A DNA stretch of 64,000 nucleotides from Chitinophaga alhagiae (lineage in GTDB: Bacteria > Bacteroidota > Bacteroidia > Chitinophagales > Chitinophagaceae), in NCBI RefSeq assembly GCF_003568665.1, contig NZ_QXMH01000001.1:682001-746000 (forward strand), written 5' to 3'. Positions 51,351 through 60,300 of the stretch are shown piece after piece (positions within the stretch are counted from its first letter, which is position 1; each line of letters starts with the position of its first letter). Below the pieces are notes generated by a model. The model ran no database searches, was not told the origin of the DNA, and saw only the letters and a program-made list of their open reading frames with translations. Made by a program: the position numbers and the translations under genes.

Positions 51351-52466
51351 TTATTTTTTCTTTTTAACGGCTTTAACGGCCGCCCCGTTGGCAGCGGACA
51401 CTTTGATGCCGGCCGGCGCCACGGGCGTTTCTTTGGGCATGCCCCCGGTAGATTCCCTTTCTACCAGCTGAATGGGCACAATTTCCTGCGAGTGGCGGTA
51501 CGCCGCGGGGTGCCGGGCCTGTATCAGGTCCATCAGCGCGGCCACTATCCTTTCTCCCATAGTGGTGGGATACTGGTCTACAGAGGTGATAGAAGGCGTT
51601 ACGATCTCCGTACGCGGATCATTGGAATACCCTACGATCTTGCAATCTTCCGGCACCCTGATGCCATGCTTGCGGCAGTACTCCAGTATGGTGATGGCCG
51701 TGGTATCATTGGTGGCAAAAATGCCGTCGGGATAAGGTTTCTGCGAAAATATCCTTTCCGCCGCCTGCCAGGCGTTCTCCCTTGTCAGTTCATGAAAGAA
51801 AACCCGGTTCTTTTTATAAGGCAGCTTGTTTTTCTGCAGGGCCTCCTTGTAACCGGCCAGCCGCTCTGTATACAGATTGCAGGTAAGCGGGCCCGAAATA
51901 TGCACAATGTCTTTACAGCCTTTTTCCACCAGGTGTTCCGTGGCTTTGAAGCCGCCCAGGAAATCATCTCCCTTGATCACTTTTACATTGTAATCTTTGG
52001 GTGTGCGGTCAAAAAACACAATAGGCGTGTTTTGCTGCTTGAATATGTCGAAGTGGGAGAAATCCGTGGTATACAGCGTGGCGGATACCGCCAGCCCGTC
52101 TACCCTGGCCGAGTACAGCGTATTGGCCAGTTCGATTTCCTGCTGCAGGGAGTCATTGCTCTGGCAAATGATCAGGTTGTACCCGTACTCCTGCAGTTTG
52201 TTCTGGATGATGGTGCTGATGGCGGCGGGGAAGAACATGGAAATGCGCGGAACAATGAGACCGATGATCTTGCTCTTGTTGTTGCGCAGGCCCGCGGCCA
52301 TAGCGTTAGGGCGGTAGCCCATTTTACGCGCCATCTTTTTAACGCGCTCTTTGGTTTTGGCGCTGATGTTAGGATGGTCATTCAATGCCCGGGAAACGGT
52401 AGACACCGAAAGTTCCAGTTCTTCGGCAATGTCTACAATTGTTTTTTCAGAACGAAGGGACGACAT
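51351..52466 (-). CDS. LacI-family regulator of uronate catabolism
   Basis: This 371-aa protein has a LacI HTH ('IVDIAEELELSVSTVSRALNDHPNI') and an effector domain, plus a Lys/Ala-rich C-terminal tail (about 340-371). It sits between kduD and GH88, 46 bp before GH88 and 22 bp after kduD. The palindrome TGCAAACGTTTGCA lies before the kdu operon and uxaA, before exuT, and before the distant GH88, so it is probably autoregulated and the master switch of the pathway. KDG is a plausible effector by analogy with KdgR-type control, but this is not shown. Confidence 0.9.
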   Translation of the reverse strand: MSSLRSEKTIVDIAEELELSVSTVSRALNDHPNISAKTKERVKKMARKMGYRPNAMAAGLRNNKSKIIGLIVPRISMFFPAAISTIIQNKLQEYGYNLIICQSNDSLQQEIELANTLYSARVDGLAVSATLYTTDFSHFDIFKQQNTPIVFFDRTPKDYNVKVIKGDDFLGGFKATEHLVEKGCKDIVHISGPLTCNLYTERLAGYKEALQKNKLPYKKNRVFFHELTRENAWQAAERIFSQKPYPDGIFATNDTTAITILEYCRKHGIRVPEDCKIVGYSNDPRTEIVTPSITSVDQYPTTMGERIVAALMDLIQARHPAAYRHSQEIVPIQLVERESTGGMPKETPVAPAGIKVSAANGAAVKAVKKKK

Positions 52467-52488
52467 ATGATTAGCTATTTAGGGGATT

Positions 52489-53259
52489 TTACCTGCCCAT
52501 CCAACCGCCGTCTACCGTCACAACGGTGCCGTGCATGTAGTTGGACGCGGCAGATGCCAGGAATACTACCGGTCCCATAAAATCTTCCGGCTCTCCCCAG
52601 CGGGAGGCGGGTATACGTTCCAGGATGCTTTGGCTGCGTTTTTCATCTGCCCGCAGGGCTGCTGTGTTATCCGTGGAAATATAACCCGGCGCAATGGCGT
52701 TCACATTTATGCCGCGGGCCGCCCATTCATTGGCAAATGCTTTGGTGAGCTGCCCTACCGCACCTTTGCTGGCTGCGTAGCCCGGAACATTGATGCCGCC
52801 CTGGAAGGTGAGCAACGAAGCGGTGAATATCACCTTGCCGCTACCGTGCGCTATCATCTGTTTCCCGATCTCGCGGGTAAGGATGAACTGTGCGCTCTGG
52901 TTGATGGCAATCACTTCGTCCCAATATTCGTCCGGATGCTCCGCAGCCGGTTTGCGCATAATGGTGCCAGCATTGTTCACGAGGATATCGATTACCGGAA
53001 AATCCTTTTGTACCGTTCCGATAAAATTATACAATGCTTCGCGCTTCCCAAAATCACACTGGTAGGCTTTGAACCGGCGGCCGGTAGCCAGTACCTCCTT
53101 TTCCACATCGCTGCCTGACAATTCCAGGGAGGCAGACACCCCTATGATATCCGCGCCGGCTTCCGCCAATGCCACGGCCATGGCCTTTCCAATGCCCCTT
53201 TTACACCCGGTAACAAGGGCCGTTTTCCCTTTCAGGCTGAACAGATCTAAAACACTCAT
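52489..53259 (-). CDS. kduD: 2-dehydro-3-deoxy-D-gluconate 5-dehydrogenase (KduD)
   Basis: This 256-aa short-chain dehydrogenase has the cofactor motif 'ALVTGCKRGIGKAMAVALAEAG', 'NNAGTIM', the catalytic Ser in 'FTASLLTF', and YxxxK in 'YAASKGAVG'. The C-terminus 'MHGTVVTVDGGWM' is typical. KduD reduces 3-deoxy-D-glycero-2,5-hexodiulosonate (DKII) to KDG, the branch for unsaturated uronates. It is directly upstream of the LacI gene and downstream of DUF4861 (9 bp), and kduI is in the same operon. Confidence 0.93.
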   Translation of the reverse strand: MSVLDLFSLKGKTALVTGCKRGIGKAMAVALAEAGADIIGVSASLELSGSDVEKEVLATGRRFKAYQCDFGKREALYNFIGTVQKDFPVIDILVNNAGTIMRKPAAEHPDEYWDEVIAINQSAQFILTREIGKQMIAHGSGKVIFTASLLTFQGGINVPGYAASKGAVGQLTKAFANEWAARGINVNAIAPGYISTDNTAALRADEKRSQSILERIPASRWGEPEDFMGPVVFLASAASNYMHGTVVTVDGGWMGR

Positions 53260-53268
53260 GATGTCAAA

Positions 53269-54402
53269 TTATTTTTTCTGGATAATTTTAGCTGTAACCG
53301 GCTGCCGCAACCTTTCCGCCTGCTCCTGCAGGTAGCGGAACCACTGGTCTGCGTTTTTGATGAGGCCGGCCTTGTCCCAGGCGCCGCCGGTGTAATAGGT
53401 GATGGCGCCGTTCCCGTCCGTAGCTGCAACAGCCAGCACATGGCCTTTCTCTACCTTCATTTCCTTTACGGGCGCCAGTACGATGCAGCCTATGCCGGTG
53501 GTGCCGTCTGCCCCGTGCTGCGGCTCCCAATAACCCATTACGCCATTGGCTTCCTGCAGCAGGATGGTACCCGGATCTTTCCTTTTGATGATACCGATGG
53601 CCACCGGCAGGCTTTGGCTGTACCGGACCTGCATCTTGCTCAGTTGGGCATGAGCGTCCAGCGATACGGTTTTGGTAACGGTTACCGGCTTGCCGCTCAC
53701 CTGCCAGGCATCGTAGCTTAGCTCAAAGGAGGTGCGGAGAGGCCCGCTGTCCAGCGTGCGGTGGCCGGTGTAGTTCCTGGAGAACCAGATGCTGTCTTGC
53801 AGGTACGGCGCAATACCGCCCGCGCCCAGTGTCAGCCCCACATGATAATAATCCAGTCCGTCGCCGTCGTCCTTATGATAGTTGGTGCGTTTGTACCATT
53901 TGTTGATCACCAGGTTTTCCGTCCGTTTATTCCAGAAGTCAACCCCATAGGCCATTTCTTTGGGCGTGGCTTCCAGTGCCTTCCCGTACATGCGGAAAGC
54001 CACCCGGTTATTTTCCCAGGCAAAATCATCCTTCCGCTCCGGTACATAACGGCCGTAGGTTTTGGCGGCCACGGGGGCCGGTTTTCCTGCTACAAACCTG
54101 ATAGTGGTGCTGGCGCCCGCTTTCAGCGGAACATCCAGCAGTATTTTCACCGGCTGGCCGGTACCTTCCGTGAGCACCTGGTAAGGTACTTCCTTGCCTG
54201 TGGCGGTGTTCAGCACCTTAAAGCTGCCTTTGCCCAGCGGCGCCCATTGAGCGGCCACCATAGCGTAGTCTACTTCCACCAGCCCGCCGGCTACCCCGGC
54301 CGGGTTGTGAAGCGATACGGAAAGCGGGGCCTGGGCGGCGGCGGCCAATGCCGAGCCGGACAGTACGCCCGCGCATAAACAGTTGATGATGAATTTCTTC
54401 AT
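53269..54402 (-). CDS. Secreted DUF4861-family protein in the kdu operon
   Basis: This 377-aa protein has a signal peptide (AAAAQ). A beta-rich body follows: 'FRMYGKALEATPKEMAYGVDFWNKRTENL', 'DGDGLDYYHVGLTLGAGGIAPYL' and 'DSGPLRTSFELSYDAW'. I recognise DUF4861, a family recurring in pectin and uronate clusters and of undefined biochemistry. It lies between kduI and kduD. The signal peptide means it acts outside the cytoplasm, unlike its neighbours. A carbohydrate-active role on unsaturated uronate is an inference from context. Confidence 0.85.
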   Translation of the reverse strand: MKKFIINCLCAGVLSGSALAAAAQAPLSVSLHNPAGVAGGLVEVDYAMVAAQWAPLGKGSFKVLNTATGKEVPYQVLTEGTGQPVKILLDVPLKAGASTTIRFVAGKPAPVAAKTYGRYVPERKDDFAWENNRVAFRMYGKALEATPKEMAYGVDFWNKRTENLVINKWYKRTNYHKDDGDGLDYYHVGLTLGAGGIAPYLQDSIWFSRNYTGHRTLDSGPLRTSFELSYDAWQVSGKPVTVTKTVSLDAHAQLSKMQVRYSQSLPVAIGIIKRKDPGTILLQEANGVMGYWEPQHGADGTTGIGCIVLAPVKEMKVEKGHVLAVAATDGNGAITYYTGGAWDKAGLIKNADQWFRYLQEQAERLRQPVTAKIIQKK

Positions 54403-54426
54403 GATTTTCTTTTATACGTGTAGTCG

Positions 54427-55272
54427 TTACCGTAATTCAGTGATGGCGCAATGGTCCATATCTCCGTAATCCAGGTTTTCACCGGCCATGCCCCAGATGA
54501 AAGTATAGTTGCTGGTGCCTGCGCCCGAGTGGATGGACCAGGGCGGTGAGATCACCGCTTCGTTGTTCTGCATCCAGATGTGGCGCGTTTCCTGCGGCTG
54601 GCCCCAGAAGTGGCAAACAGACTGGCCTTCCGGCACTTCGAAATAAAAATACACCTCCATGCGGCGATCATGCGTATGGGCCGGCATGGTGTTCCAGGTG
54701 TTGCCGGATTTCAGCTCTGTCATTCCCATCTGCAGCTGGCAGGTGGGCAGTACAGAATTGACCAGCAGTTTGTTAATGGTGCGGTGGTTGGAGGTTTCCT
54801 GTGCGCCCAGTGTTACCACATCCGCTTCCGCGCGGGTAATGCGGCGGGTGGGATAGTTCATGTGCGCCGGGGTGGAATTGAGGTAGAACCGGGCAGGGCT
54901 TGCCGCGTTTTTGCTGGCAAACACCACCTCGCGTTTGCCTTTGCCGATATACAGGGCTTCCTTGAAAGCCACTTCGAACACTTCGCCGTCAACGGTAACG
55001 GTACCGTCTCCGCCTGTATTGATAATGCCCAGCTCCCGGCGTTCCAGGAAGTACTCCGCTTTCAGCGGGTCTACTGTTTCCAGCTTTACCGGCTTGTCTG
55101 CCGGCATTGCTCCGCCGGTAATAAAACGGTCGTAATGGCTGTATACCAGCCGTACTTTGCCAGCTTCAAACAGCGGTGTGATCAATAATGCTTCCCTGGC
55201 CTGCGCAGTGTCCCATGCTTTGGCTTCCGCGGGACTGCTGGCATATCTTGTTTCTATAGACGTGCTCATCAT
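54427..55272 (-). CDS. kduI: 5-dehydro-4-deoxy-D-glucuronate isomerase (KduI)
   Basis: This 281-aa cupin-type isomerase has the metal-binding cluster 'PAHTHDRRMEVYFYF', plus 'ETSNHRTINKLLVNSVLPTCQLQMGMT' and 'PPWSIHSGAGTSNYTFIWGMAGEN'. KduI converts 5-keto-4-deoxyuronate (DKI) to DKII, which KduD then reduces to KDG. It begins the operon; the operator at 55355-55368 lies 83 bp upstream. A start one codon downstream (55269) is equally possible. Confidence 0.94.
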   Translation of the reverse strand: MMSTSIETRYASSPAEAKAWDTAQAREALLITPLFEAGKVRLVYSHYDRFITGGAMPADKPVKLETVDPLKAEYFLERRELGIINTGGDGTVTVDGEVFEVAFKEALYIGKGKREVVFASKNAASPARFYLNSTPAHMNYPTRRITRAEADVVTLGAQETSNHRTINKLLVNSVLPTCQLQMGMTELKSGNTWNTMPAHTHDRRMEVYFYFEVPEGQSVCHFWGQPQETRHIWMQNNEAVISPPWSIHSGAGTSNYTFIWGMAGENLDYGDMDHCAITELR

Positions 55273-55354
55273 AAAATTTTAAGAAATTCCATTTTGGAAA
55301 GTATAACCAAAAAATAACAATATTCATGGAAAGGTAATATGAAATACTGAGAAA

Positions 55355-55368
55355 TGCAAACGTTTGCA
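55355..55368. promoter_or_regulatory. LacI-type operator between kduI and uxaA
   Basis: TGCAAACGTTTGCA, a perfect palindrome in the divergent intergenic region. It can control the kdu operon and uxaA at once. It is identical to 22007-22020. Confidence 0.8.
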
Positions 55369-55439
55369 TTAAATTGCTATAAAAGCGTCAAATAACGGTG
55401 ACACGGGGGCTTCAGCCGCAAAATACTATGGTGTTTTGT

Positions 55440-55447
55440 TAACTTTG
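55440..55447 (+). promoter_or_regulatory. -7 promoter element of uxaA
   Basis: TAACTTTG matches TAnnTTTG exactly. It lies 77 bp before the uxaA start and 72 bp after the operator. Confidence 0.5.
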
Positions 55448-55524
55448 CAGTTGGTTAATATCCAATCAAGAAATCAGATTTTAGTATTAACGGCAAGTTT
55501 CCAAATACGCTATTTTAGCAAATC

Positions 55525-57171
55525 ATGAACACGTATCTTCAGATTCACCCGAAAGACAATGTGCTGGTGGCTTTACAGGACCTGCCGGCTGGAAAGCAAA
55601 TAGAGTTCAATGGTTCAACAATTCAATTGAAACAGAACGTTCCCGCTAAACATAAATTCCCTTTAAAACCCCTGCAGCCGGGCGATGCCGTACTGATGTA
55701 CGGCGTACTGGTGGGTAAGGCGGTAGCTCCCATACAGGAGGGGGAAACCATTACGGTCAGGAATTTACAGCACGATGCCAATGCTTTCCATGAAAAAGAC
55801 GCCAGTTTCCAGTGGCAGGCTCCCAACGTGAGCCGCTGGGCCAATCAGACTTTCCAGGGCTTTTACCGGGAAGACGGGCAGGTAGGCACCCGCAACCACT
55901 GGCTGGTAATACCCATGGTATTTTGTGAGAACAGGAATGTAGGCGTTATTAAAACGGCCTTTGAAAAAGGCCTGGGTTTTGCCCCGCCGGAGGTGTACAA
56001 CGAGCAGGTGAACGACCTGGTGGGCCTCTATAAAAGCGGCCGGCTGGACGCTATCCAGGATTACAAGCCCGCGGAAGCCACCACGGAATCCCGCAAAAAC
56101 GCGGTATTTCCCAATATAGACGGTATCAAATTCCTGATACACGAAGGCGGCTGCGGTGGTACCCGGCAGGATTCCGATGCGCTTTGCGCCCTGCTGGCCG
56201 GTTACATACACCACCCTAACGTAGCCGGTGCTACCGTACTGAGCCTGGGCTGCCAGCATGCGCAGGTATCCATTCTGCAGGACGCCCTCAAAAAGCTGAA
56301 CCCGAACTTTAGCAAGCCGGTACTGGTGTACGAACAGCAAACCAGCGGTTCGGAATTTAACATGTTATCAACCGCCATCCGGGAAACCTTCCTGGCGCTG
56401 GTGGAAGCCAATAAACAGGAACGCCGGCCGGCGCCGCTGTCCAAAATAGTGATAGGCCTGGAATGTGGTGGTTCAGACGGGTTTTCCGGTATTTCCGCCA
56501 ACCCTGCCATCGGCCATACTTCAGATCTGCTGGTAGCCCTGGGCGGCACCACCATTCTATCTGAATTTCCGGAGCTTTGCGGCGTGGAGCAGGAGCTGAT
56601 CAACCGTTGCGAAAACAATGGCACGGCAGACAAGTTCATTTCCATCATGCGGGCCTATGAAAACCAGGCCCAGTCCGTAGGCTCAGGCTTTTATATGAAC
56701 CCTTCGCCCGGCAACATCAAGGACGGTCTCATTACAGACGCCATCAAATCTGCCGGAGCGGCCAAAAAGGGCGGCACTTCTCCTGTAAAAGATGTGCTGG
56801 ACTATACGGAATACGCCACCAAACCAGGGCTCAACCTGCTCTGCACACCGGGTAACGATGTGGAATCCACTTCTGCCGAGGTAGGTTCCGGTGCTTCCGT
56901 AGTGCTGTTCACCACGGGGCTGGGCACGCCTACCGGCAACCCCATTGCTCCCGTTATAAAATTGTCTACCAATACCCGGCTTGCCCAGCGCATGCCTGAC
57001 ATTATAGACATTGATACCGGCAGTATCATCAGCGGTCAGAAAACCATTGAACAAATGGGTGAAGACATCCTGGACCACGTGGTGAAAGTGGCCAGCGGAG
57101 AAATCTTTACAAAGGCCGAGTTACTGCACCAGGATGATTTTATTCCCTGGAAGCGCGGTGTAAGTTTGTAA
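55525..57171 (+). CDS. uxaA: Altronate dehydratase (UxaA)
   Basis: This 548-aa protein has an N-terminal SAF-like domain (about 1-95) and the UxaA catalytic region: 'DGQVGTRNHWLVIPMVFCENRNV', 'HEGGCGGTRQDSDALCALLAGYI', 'GLECGGSDGFSGISANPAIG' and 'GTPTGNPIAPVIKLSTNT'. Cys residues in the HEGGCGG and ECGGSDG segments fit its Fe/metal site. It dehydrates D-altronate to KDG in the galacturonate branch. It is divergent from the kdu operon, with the operator between them. Confidence 0.95.
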   Translation: MNTYLQIHPKDNVLVALQDLPAGKQIEFNGSTIQLKQNVPAKHKFPLKPLQPGDAVLMYGVLVGKAVAPIQEGETITVRNLQHDANAFHEKDASFQWQAPNVSRWANQTFQGFYREDGQVGTRNHWLVIPMVFCENRNVGVIKTAFEKGLGFAPPEVYNEQVNDLVGLYKSGRLDAIQDYKPAEATTESRKNAVFPNIDGIKFLIHEGGCGGTRQDSDALCALLAGYIHHPNVAGATVLSLGCQHAQVSILQDALKKLNPNFSKPVLVYEQQTSGSEFNMLSTAIRETFLALVEANKQERRPAPLSKIVIGLECGGSDGFSGISANPAIGHTSDLLVALGGTTILSEFPELCGVEQELINRCENNGTADKFISIMRAYENQAQSVGSGFYMNPSPGNIKDGLITDAIKSAGAAKKGGTSPVKDVLDYTEYATKPGLNLLCTPGNDVESTSAEVGSGASVVLFTTGLGTPTGNPIAPVIKLSTNTRLAQRMPDIIDIDTGSIISGQKTIEQMGEDILDHVVKVASGEIFTKAELLHQDDFIPWKRGVSL

Positions 57172-57189
57172 GCATATGAACGATACAGG

Positions 57190-57220
57190 AACGGTGCGGG
57201 CAACCCTGCACCGTTTTTTT
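57190..57220 (+). terminator. Terminator of uxaA
   Basis: Stem AACGGTGC / GCACCGTT around a GC-rich inner part with a bulge, followed by TTTTT. It begins 18 bp past the uxaA stop. Confidence 0.75.
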
Positions 57221-57261
57221 ATGCCGTGCGCCGGCAAACAGGACCATGAAATAATTCAATA

Positions 57262-57291
57262 AAAAAGGCTTCCTCTGCAGGAAGCCTTTTT
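57262..57291. terminator. Bidirectional terminator between uxaA and exuT
   Basis: A perfect 12-bp stem AAAAAGGCTTCC / GGAAGCCTTTTT with loop TCTGCA. It gives a T-run in both directions and lies between the two convergent genes. Confidence 0.8.
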
Positions 57292-57312
57292 CTTATGTTG
57301 AAAGATGGTTGT

Positions 57313-58596
57313 TTATATTTCCACCTTTTCCATACGCGGTGCAAAGAAGTGCATGGTGATCCATGCCAGCAGGTACATGGAACCGCAGATCAGGAAGAGG
57401 ATGTTGTACCCTGCATTGATGTTGCCGAGCGCCTTGTAATGATCAAGCAGGAAGCCCACTACCAGGGGGAACAGCATGCCGCCCAGGGAGCCGGCCATAC
57501 CGCCGATGCCTACTACGGAGCTGAGTGTGTATTTGGGGAACATGTCAGACGCCGTAGTGAAGATATTGGCAGACCAGGCCTGGTGTGCCGCAGCAGCTAA
57601 ACTGATCAGTGCCACAGCCACCCACATGTTTTCCGCATAACGCGCCGTCATGATGGGAATTACGCAGATGGCAAAAAACAGCATAGACATTTTGCGGGCC
57701 TTGAATACCGGCCAGCCCTTGCTGATCAGCCAGCCCGGCAGGTAACCGCCGCCAATGCTGCCCACGGTGGTAGCCGTGTACACAATGATCAGGGGCAAGC
57801 CCAGGTTCTTGATATCCAGGTTGAAGGTAGTGGAGAAATAAGATGGCAGCCAGAACAGGAAGAACCACCAGATGGGATCTGTCAGCAGCTTGCCGAATAC
57901 GAATGCCCATGTTTGGCGAATGGCGAATAATTGACCCCAGGAAACTTTCTTTTCCACTGCTACTTCTTCTTCCCCATCGCTCTGGATGTGAGCCAGCTCG
58001 GCCGCGCCCACTTTTTTATGACGGTTGGGCAATTCGTACATCACCAGCCAGAAAATAAGCCATATAAAACCGATCACACCTGTCCAGATGAAAGCCTCCT
58101 GCCAGCCGTACGCGGAAGCCAGCCAGGGCACTATTGCAGGCGCCGCCACGGCACCAATATTGGCCCCGGAGTTGAACAGGCCTGTAGCAAAAGCCCTTTC
58201 TTTTTTCGGGAACCACTCTGCCACAGACTTCACGGCTACCGGGAAGTTACCAGCCTCGCCAAGTCCCAGCAAAGCGCGGGCCGCCCCAAAGCCGAAAGTA
58301 GATTTAGCCAGCGCATGCGCCATGGCCGCAACACTCCATATTACAATGGAAACCGTATATCCCATTTTGGTGCCTACTTTGTCCACAAACCGGCCAAATA
58401 CCAGCAAGCCAAGTGCATAGCAGGCGGAGAACACCATCACAATTTCGCCATACTCCGTTTCTGACCAGTTAAATTCTTTCTCCAGTAAAGGTTTCAGAAT
58501 CCCGATCACCTGCCGGTCAATATAGTTGATAGTAGTGGCAAAAAACAATAAAGCTACAATGCGCCAGCGGTACCGGCCAATTACAGTGGAATTCAT
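57313..58596 (-). CDS. exuT: Hexuronate MFS transporter (ExuT-like)
   Basis: This 427-aa MFS protein has 12 predicted helices and the ACS-family pattern: 'TTINYIDRQVIGILKPLLEKEFNWSETEYG' at the N-terminus, 'ARALLGLGEAGNFPVAVKSVAEWFPKKERAFATGLFNSGANIGA', and 'WWFFLFWLPSYF'. ExuT-type carriers import galacturonate and glucuronate by proton symport. It is last in the run uxaB-uxaC-kdgK-eda-exuT, 39 bp after eda. An operator inside the end of eda lies 61 bp before its start, so it may also be transcribed alone. Confidence 0.93.
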   Translation of the reverse strand: MNSTVIGRYRWRIVALLFFATTINYIDRQVIGILKPLLEKEFNWSETEYGEIVMVFSACYALGLLVFGRFVDKVGTKMGYTVSIVIWSVAAMAHALAKSTFGFGAARALLGLGEAGNFPVAVKSVAEWFPKKERAFATGLFNSGANIGAVAAPAIVPWLASAYGWQEAFIWTGVIGFIWLIFWLVMYELPNRHKKVGAAELAHIQSDGEEEVAVEKKVSWGQLFAIRQTWAFVFGKLLTDPIWWFFLFWLPSYFSTTFNLDIKNLGLPLIIVYTATTVGSIGGGYLPGWLISKGWPVFKARKMSMLFFAICVIPIMTARYAENMWVAVALISLAAAAHQAWSANIFTTASDMFPKYTLSSVVGIGGMAGSLGGMLFPLVVGFLLDHYKALGNINAGYNILFLICGSMYLLAWITMHFFAPRMEKVEI

Positions 58597-58635
58597 TTCG
58601 TTGATTGTTTAGGATAAATACATGTTGGCAACAAA

Positions 58636-59298
58636 TTACTTCAATGCCTTTATATATGCAAACGTTTGCGTTACTTTTCCGCTCAGCCCTTTCCAGTCTT
58701 GTTTATCGATCACAGACTTGGGCAACAGGTTAGACCCCAGGCCTACACACACCACGCCGGCATCAAACCATGCCTGGAGGTTGGCCTGCTCCGGTTCTAC
58801 GCCGCCGGTAGGCATGAAGCGCAGGCCGGGGAACAGCGGTTTGATGGCTTTTACAAAACCCGGCCCCAGTGTGCTGCCGGGGAACAGTTTCACCAGCGCC
58901 GCACCGCTCTTTTCCGCCACCGCTATTTCCGAAGGCGTCATGCAGCCGGGTATCCACAAAATATTGGCAGATTTGCAATAGGTGGCCGTAGCCTCATCTA
59001 TTATCGGGCTTACAATAAAGTCCGCTCCCATTTCCGCAAATGTTCTGGCATCCGCCGCGTTCTTGATGGTGCCTATGCCCAGGTACATATCCGGCATGGA
59101 CTTGGTTTTCAGATCGCGGAGGTACGCAAAGTTCTGCCGGGCGTTTTCTCCACGGTTGGTAAATTCAAATACACGAATGCCCCCTTCGTAGCAGGCCTTC
59201 ATCACTTCCGCACACACAGCGGGGTCATCATGATAAAACACCGGCACCACCTTTGTGGCTTCAAATGCTTGTAATACTATATCAGGTTGTGGTGTCAT
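58636..59298 (-). CDS. eda: 2-dehydro-3-deoxy-phosphogluconate (KDPG) aldolase (Eda)
   Basis: This 220-aa class I aldolase has the Schiff-base Lys in 'ALVKLFPGSTLGPGFVKAIK', the Glu in 'FEFTNRGENA', and 'MPTGGVEPEQANLQAWFDAGVVCVGLGSNL'. It splits KDPG into pyruvate and glyceraldehyde-3-phosphate, the last step of the pathway, and such enzymes may also cleave 4-hydroxy-2-oxoglutarate. It starts 3 bp after kdgK. Its last codons contain the operator at 58657-58670. Confidence 0.94.
   Translation of the reverse strand: MTPQPDIVLQAFEATKVVPVFYHDDPAVCAEVMKACYEGGIRVFEFTNRGENARQNFAYLRDLKTKSMPDMYLGIGTIKNAADARTFAEMGADFIVSPIIDEATATYCKSANILWIPGCMTPSEIAVAEKSGAALVKLFPGSTLGPGFVKAIKPLFPGLRFMPTGGVEPEQANLQAWFDAGVVCVGLGSNLLPKSVIDKQDWKGLSGKVTQTFAYIKALK
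58657..58670. promoter_or_regulatory. LacI-type operator inside the 3' end of eda
   Basis: TGCAAACGTTTGCG, one mismatch from the palindrome, lies within the codons for QTFAY. It is 61 bp upstream of the exuT start and so probably controls an internal exuT promoter. Confidence 0.65.
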
Positions 59299-59301
59299 AT
59301 G

Positions 59302-60300
59302 TTACATCAGTTGCGCAATGGATTCCTTTGCGGTAAGGTTAAAATCGCCGGTGCGGAACAGCTTGGAATAAGCTGCGGCGGCGGCAAATGAAATAGTTTG
59401 CTGTTCCGTATACCCGTTCAGGTTGGCATGAATGAGCCCCGCCATAAAACTGTCTCCGCTGCCTACCCGGTCTACCACTTCGTTGGTCTCGTATTGCCGG
59501 GATACGTACAGTTCCCCGTCTTTCCAGTACACCGCATAATACAGGTTATGCGTAGGCGCGGAAGAAAAACGGAAAGTGAAGGCCACACGGTCGCACTTCG
59601 GGAACTGTTGCACAATAGCCTGCGCAGATTCCCGCGCGGCGCGGAGATAGGCTTCTTTAGTGTTCTCGTTCACCGCTTCCTGGTTGAGCGGTGTGCCCAG
59701 CATCATATTGGCGGCCCAGATGTTGCCCATGATCACATGACAGTACTGCGTCAATGCCGGCATCACGTCCAGCGGCGATTGCCCGTATTGCCACAGCTTG
59801 CTGCGGTAATTCAGGTCTGTTGATATTGTCATTCCTTTGCGGGTGGCCGCTTCCAGCACTTCCCGGCAAATTACCGCCGCATCTTTGTTGAGCGCGGGTG
59901 AAATAGCGCTCCAGTGGAACCAGCCGGCATGGCCCAGCAGGGCATCCCAATCTACCGTTCCCGGTTTTATTTCCGAAAAGCTGGAATATTTGCGGTCATA
60001 CACTACTTCCGCATGTTTCAGGTCTGCGCCCTGGGCCAGGTAATACGCCCCGATGCGGTCCCCGCCCCACAACATCCGGTCAGTCTGAATGCCCACGGCC
60101 TCCAGTTGCGCCAGTACCTGGCGGGAAAGGCCGTTGTCTGGCGCTTTACTGATATATGCCACCGGGTTGCCCCAAGTAGCCAAAGCGGCGGCCACATTGG
60201 CTTCTGCGCCGCCTACAAAGAGAGACGCACGTTGTGCCGCCCAATCCGGGCTTAATCGTAATAACAATTCTCCAAACGTAATAACAGAAACCGGTTGCAT
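59302..60300 (-). CDS. kdgK: 2-dehydro-3-deoxygluconokinase (KdgK)
   Basis: This 332-aa PfkB/ribokinase-type kinase has 'ITFGELLLRLSPDWAAQRASLFVGGAEANVAAALATWG' at the N-terminus and the catalytic loop 'DRVGSGDSFMAGLIHA', with the base Asp in GSGDSF. It phosphorylates KDG to KDPG using ATP. Its ATG shares one base with the uxaC stop (TGATG), so translation is coupled. Confidence 0.93.
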   Translation of the reverse strand: MQPVSVITFGELLLRLSPDWAAQRASLFVGGAEANVAAALATWGNPVAYISKAPDNGLSRQVLAQLEAVGIQTDRMLWGGDRIGAYYLAQGADLKHAEVVYDRKYSSFSEIKPGTVDWDALLGHAGWFHWSAISPALNKDAAVICREVLEAATRKGMTISTDLNYRSKLWQYGQSPLDVMPALTQYCHVIMGNIWAANMMLGTPLNQEAVNENTKEAYLRAARESAQAIVQQFPKCDRVAFTFRFSSAPTHNLYYAVYWKDGELYVSRQYETNEVVDRVGSGDSFMAGLIHANLNGYTEQQTISFAAAAAYSKLFRTGDFNLTAKESIAQLM

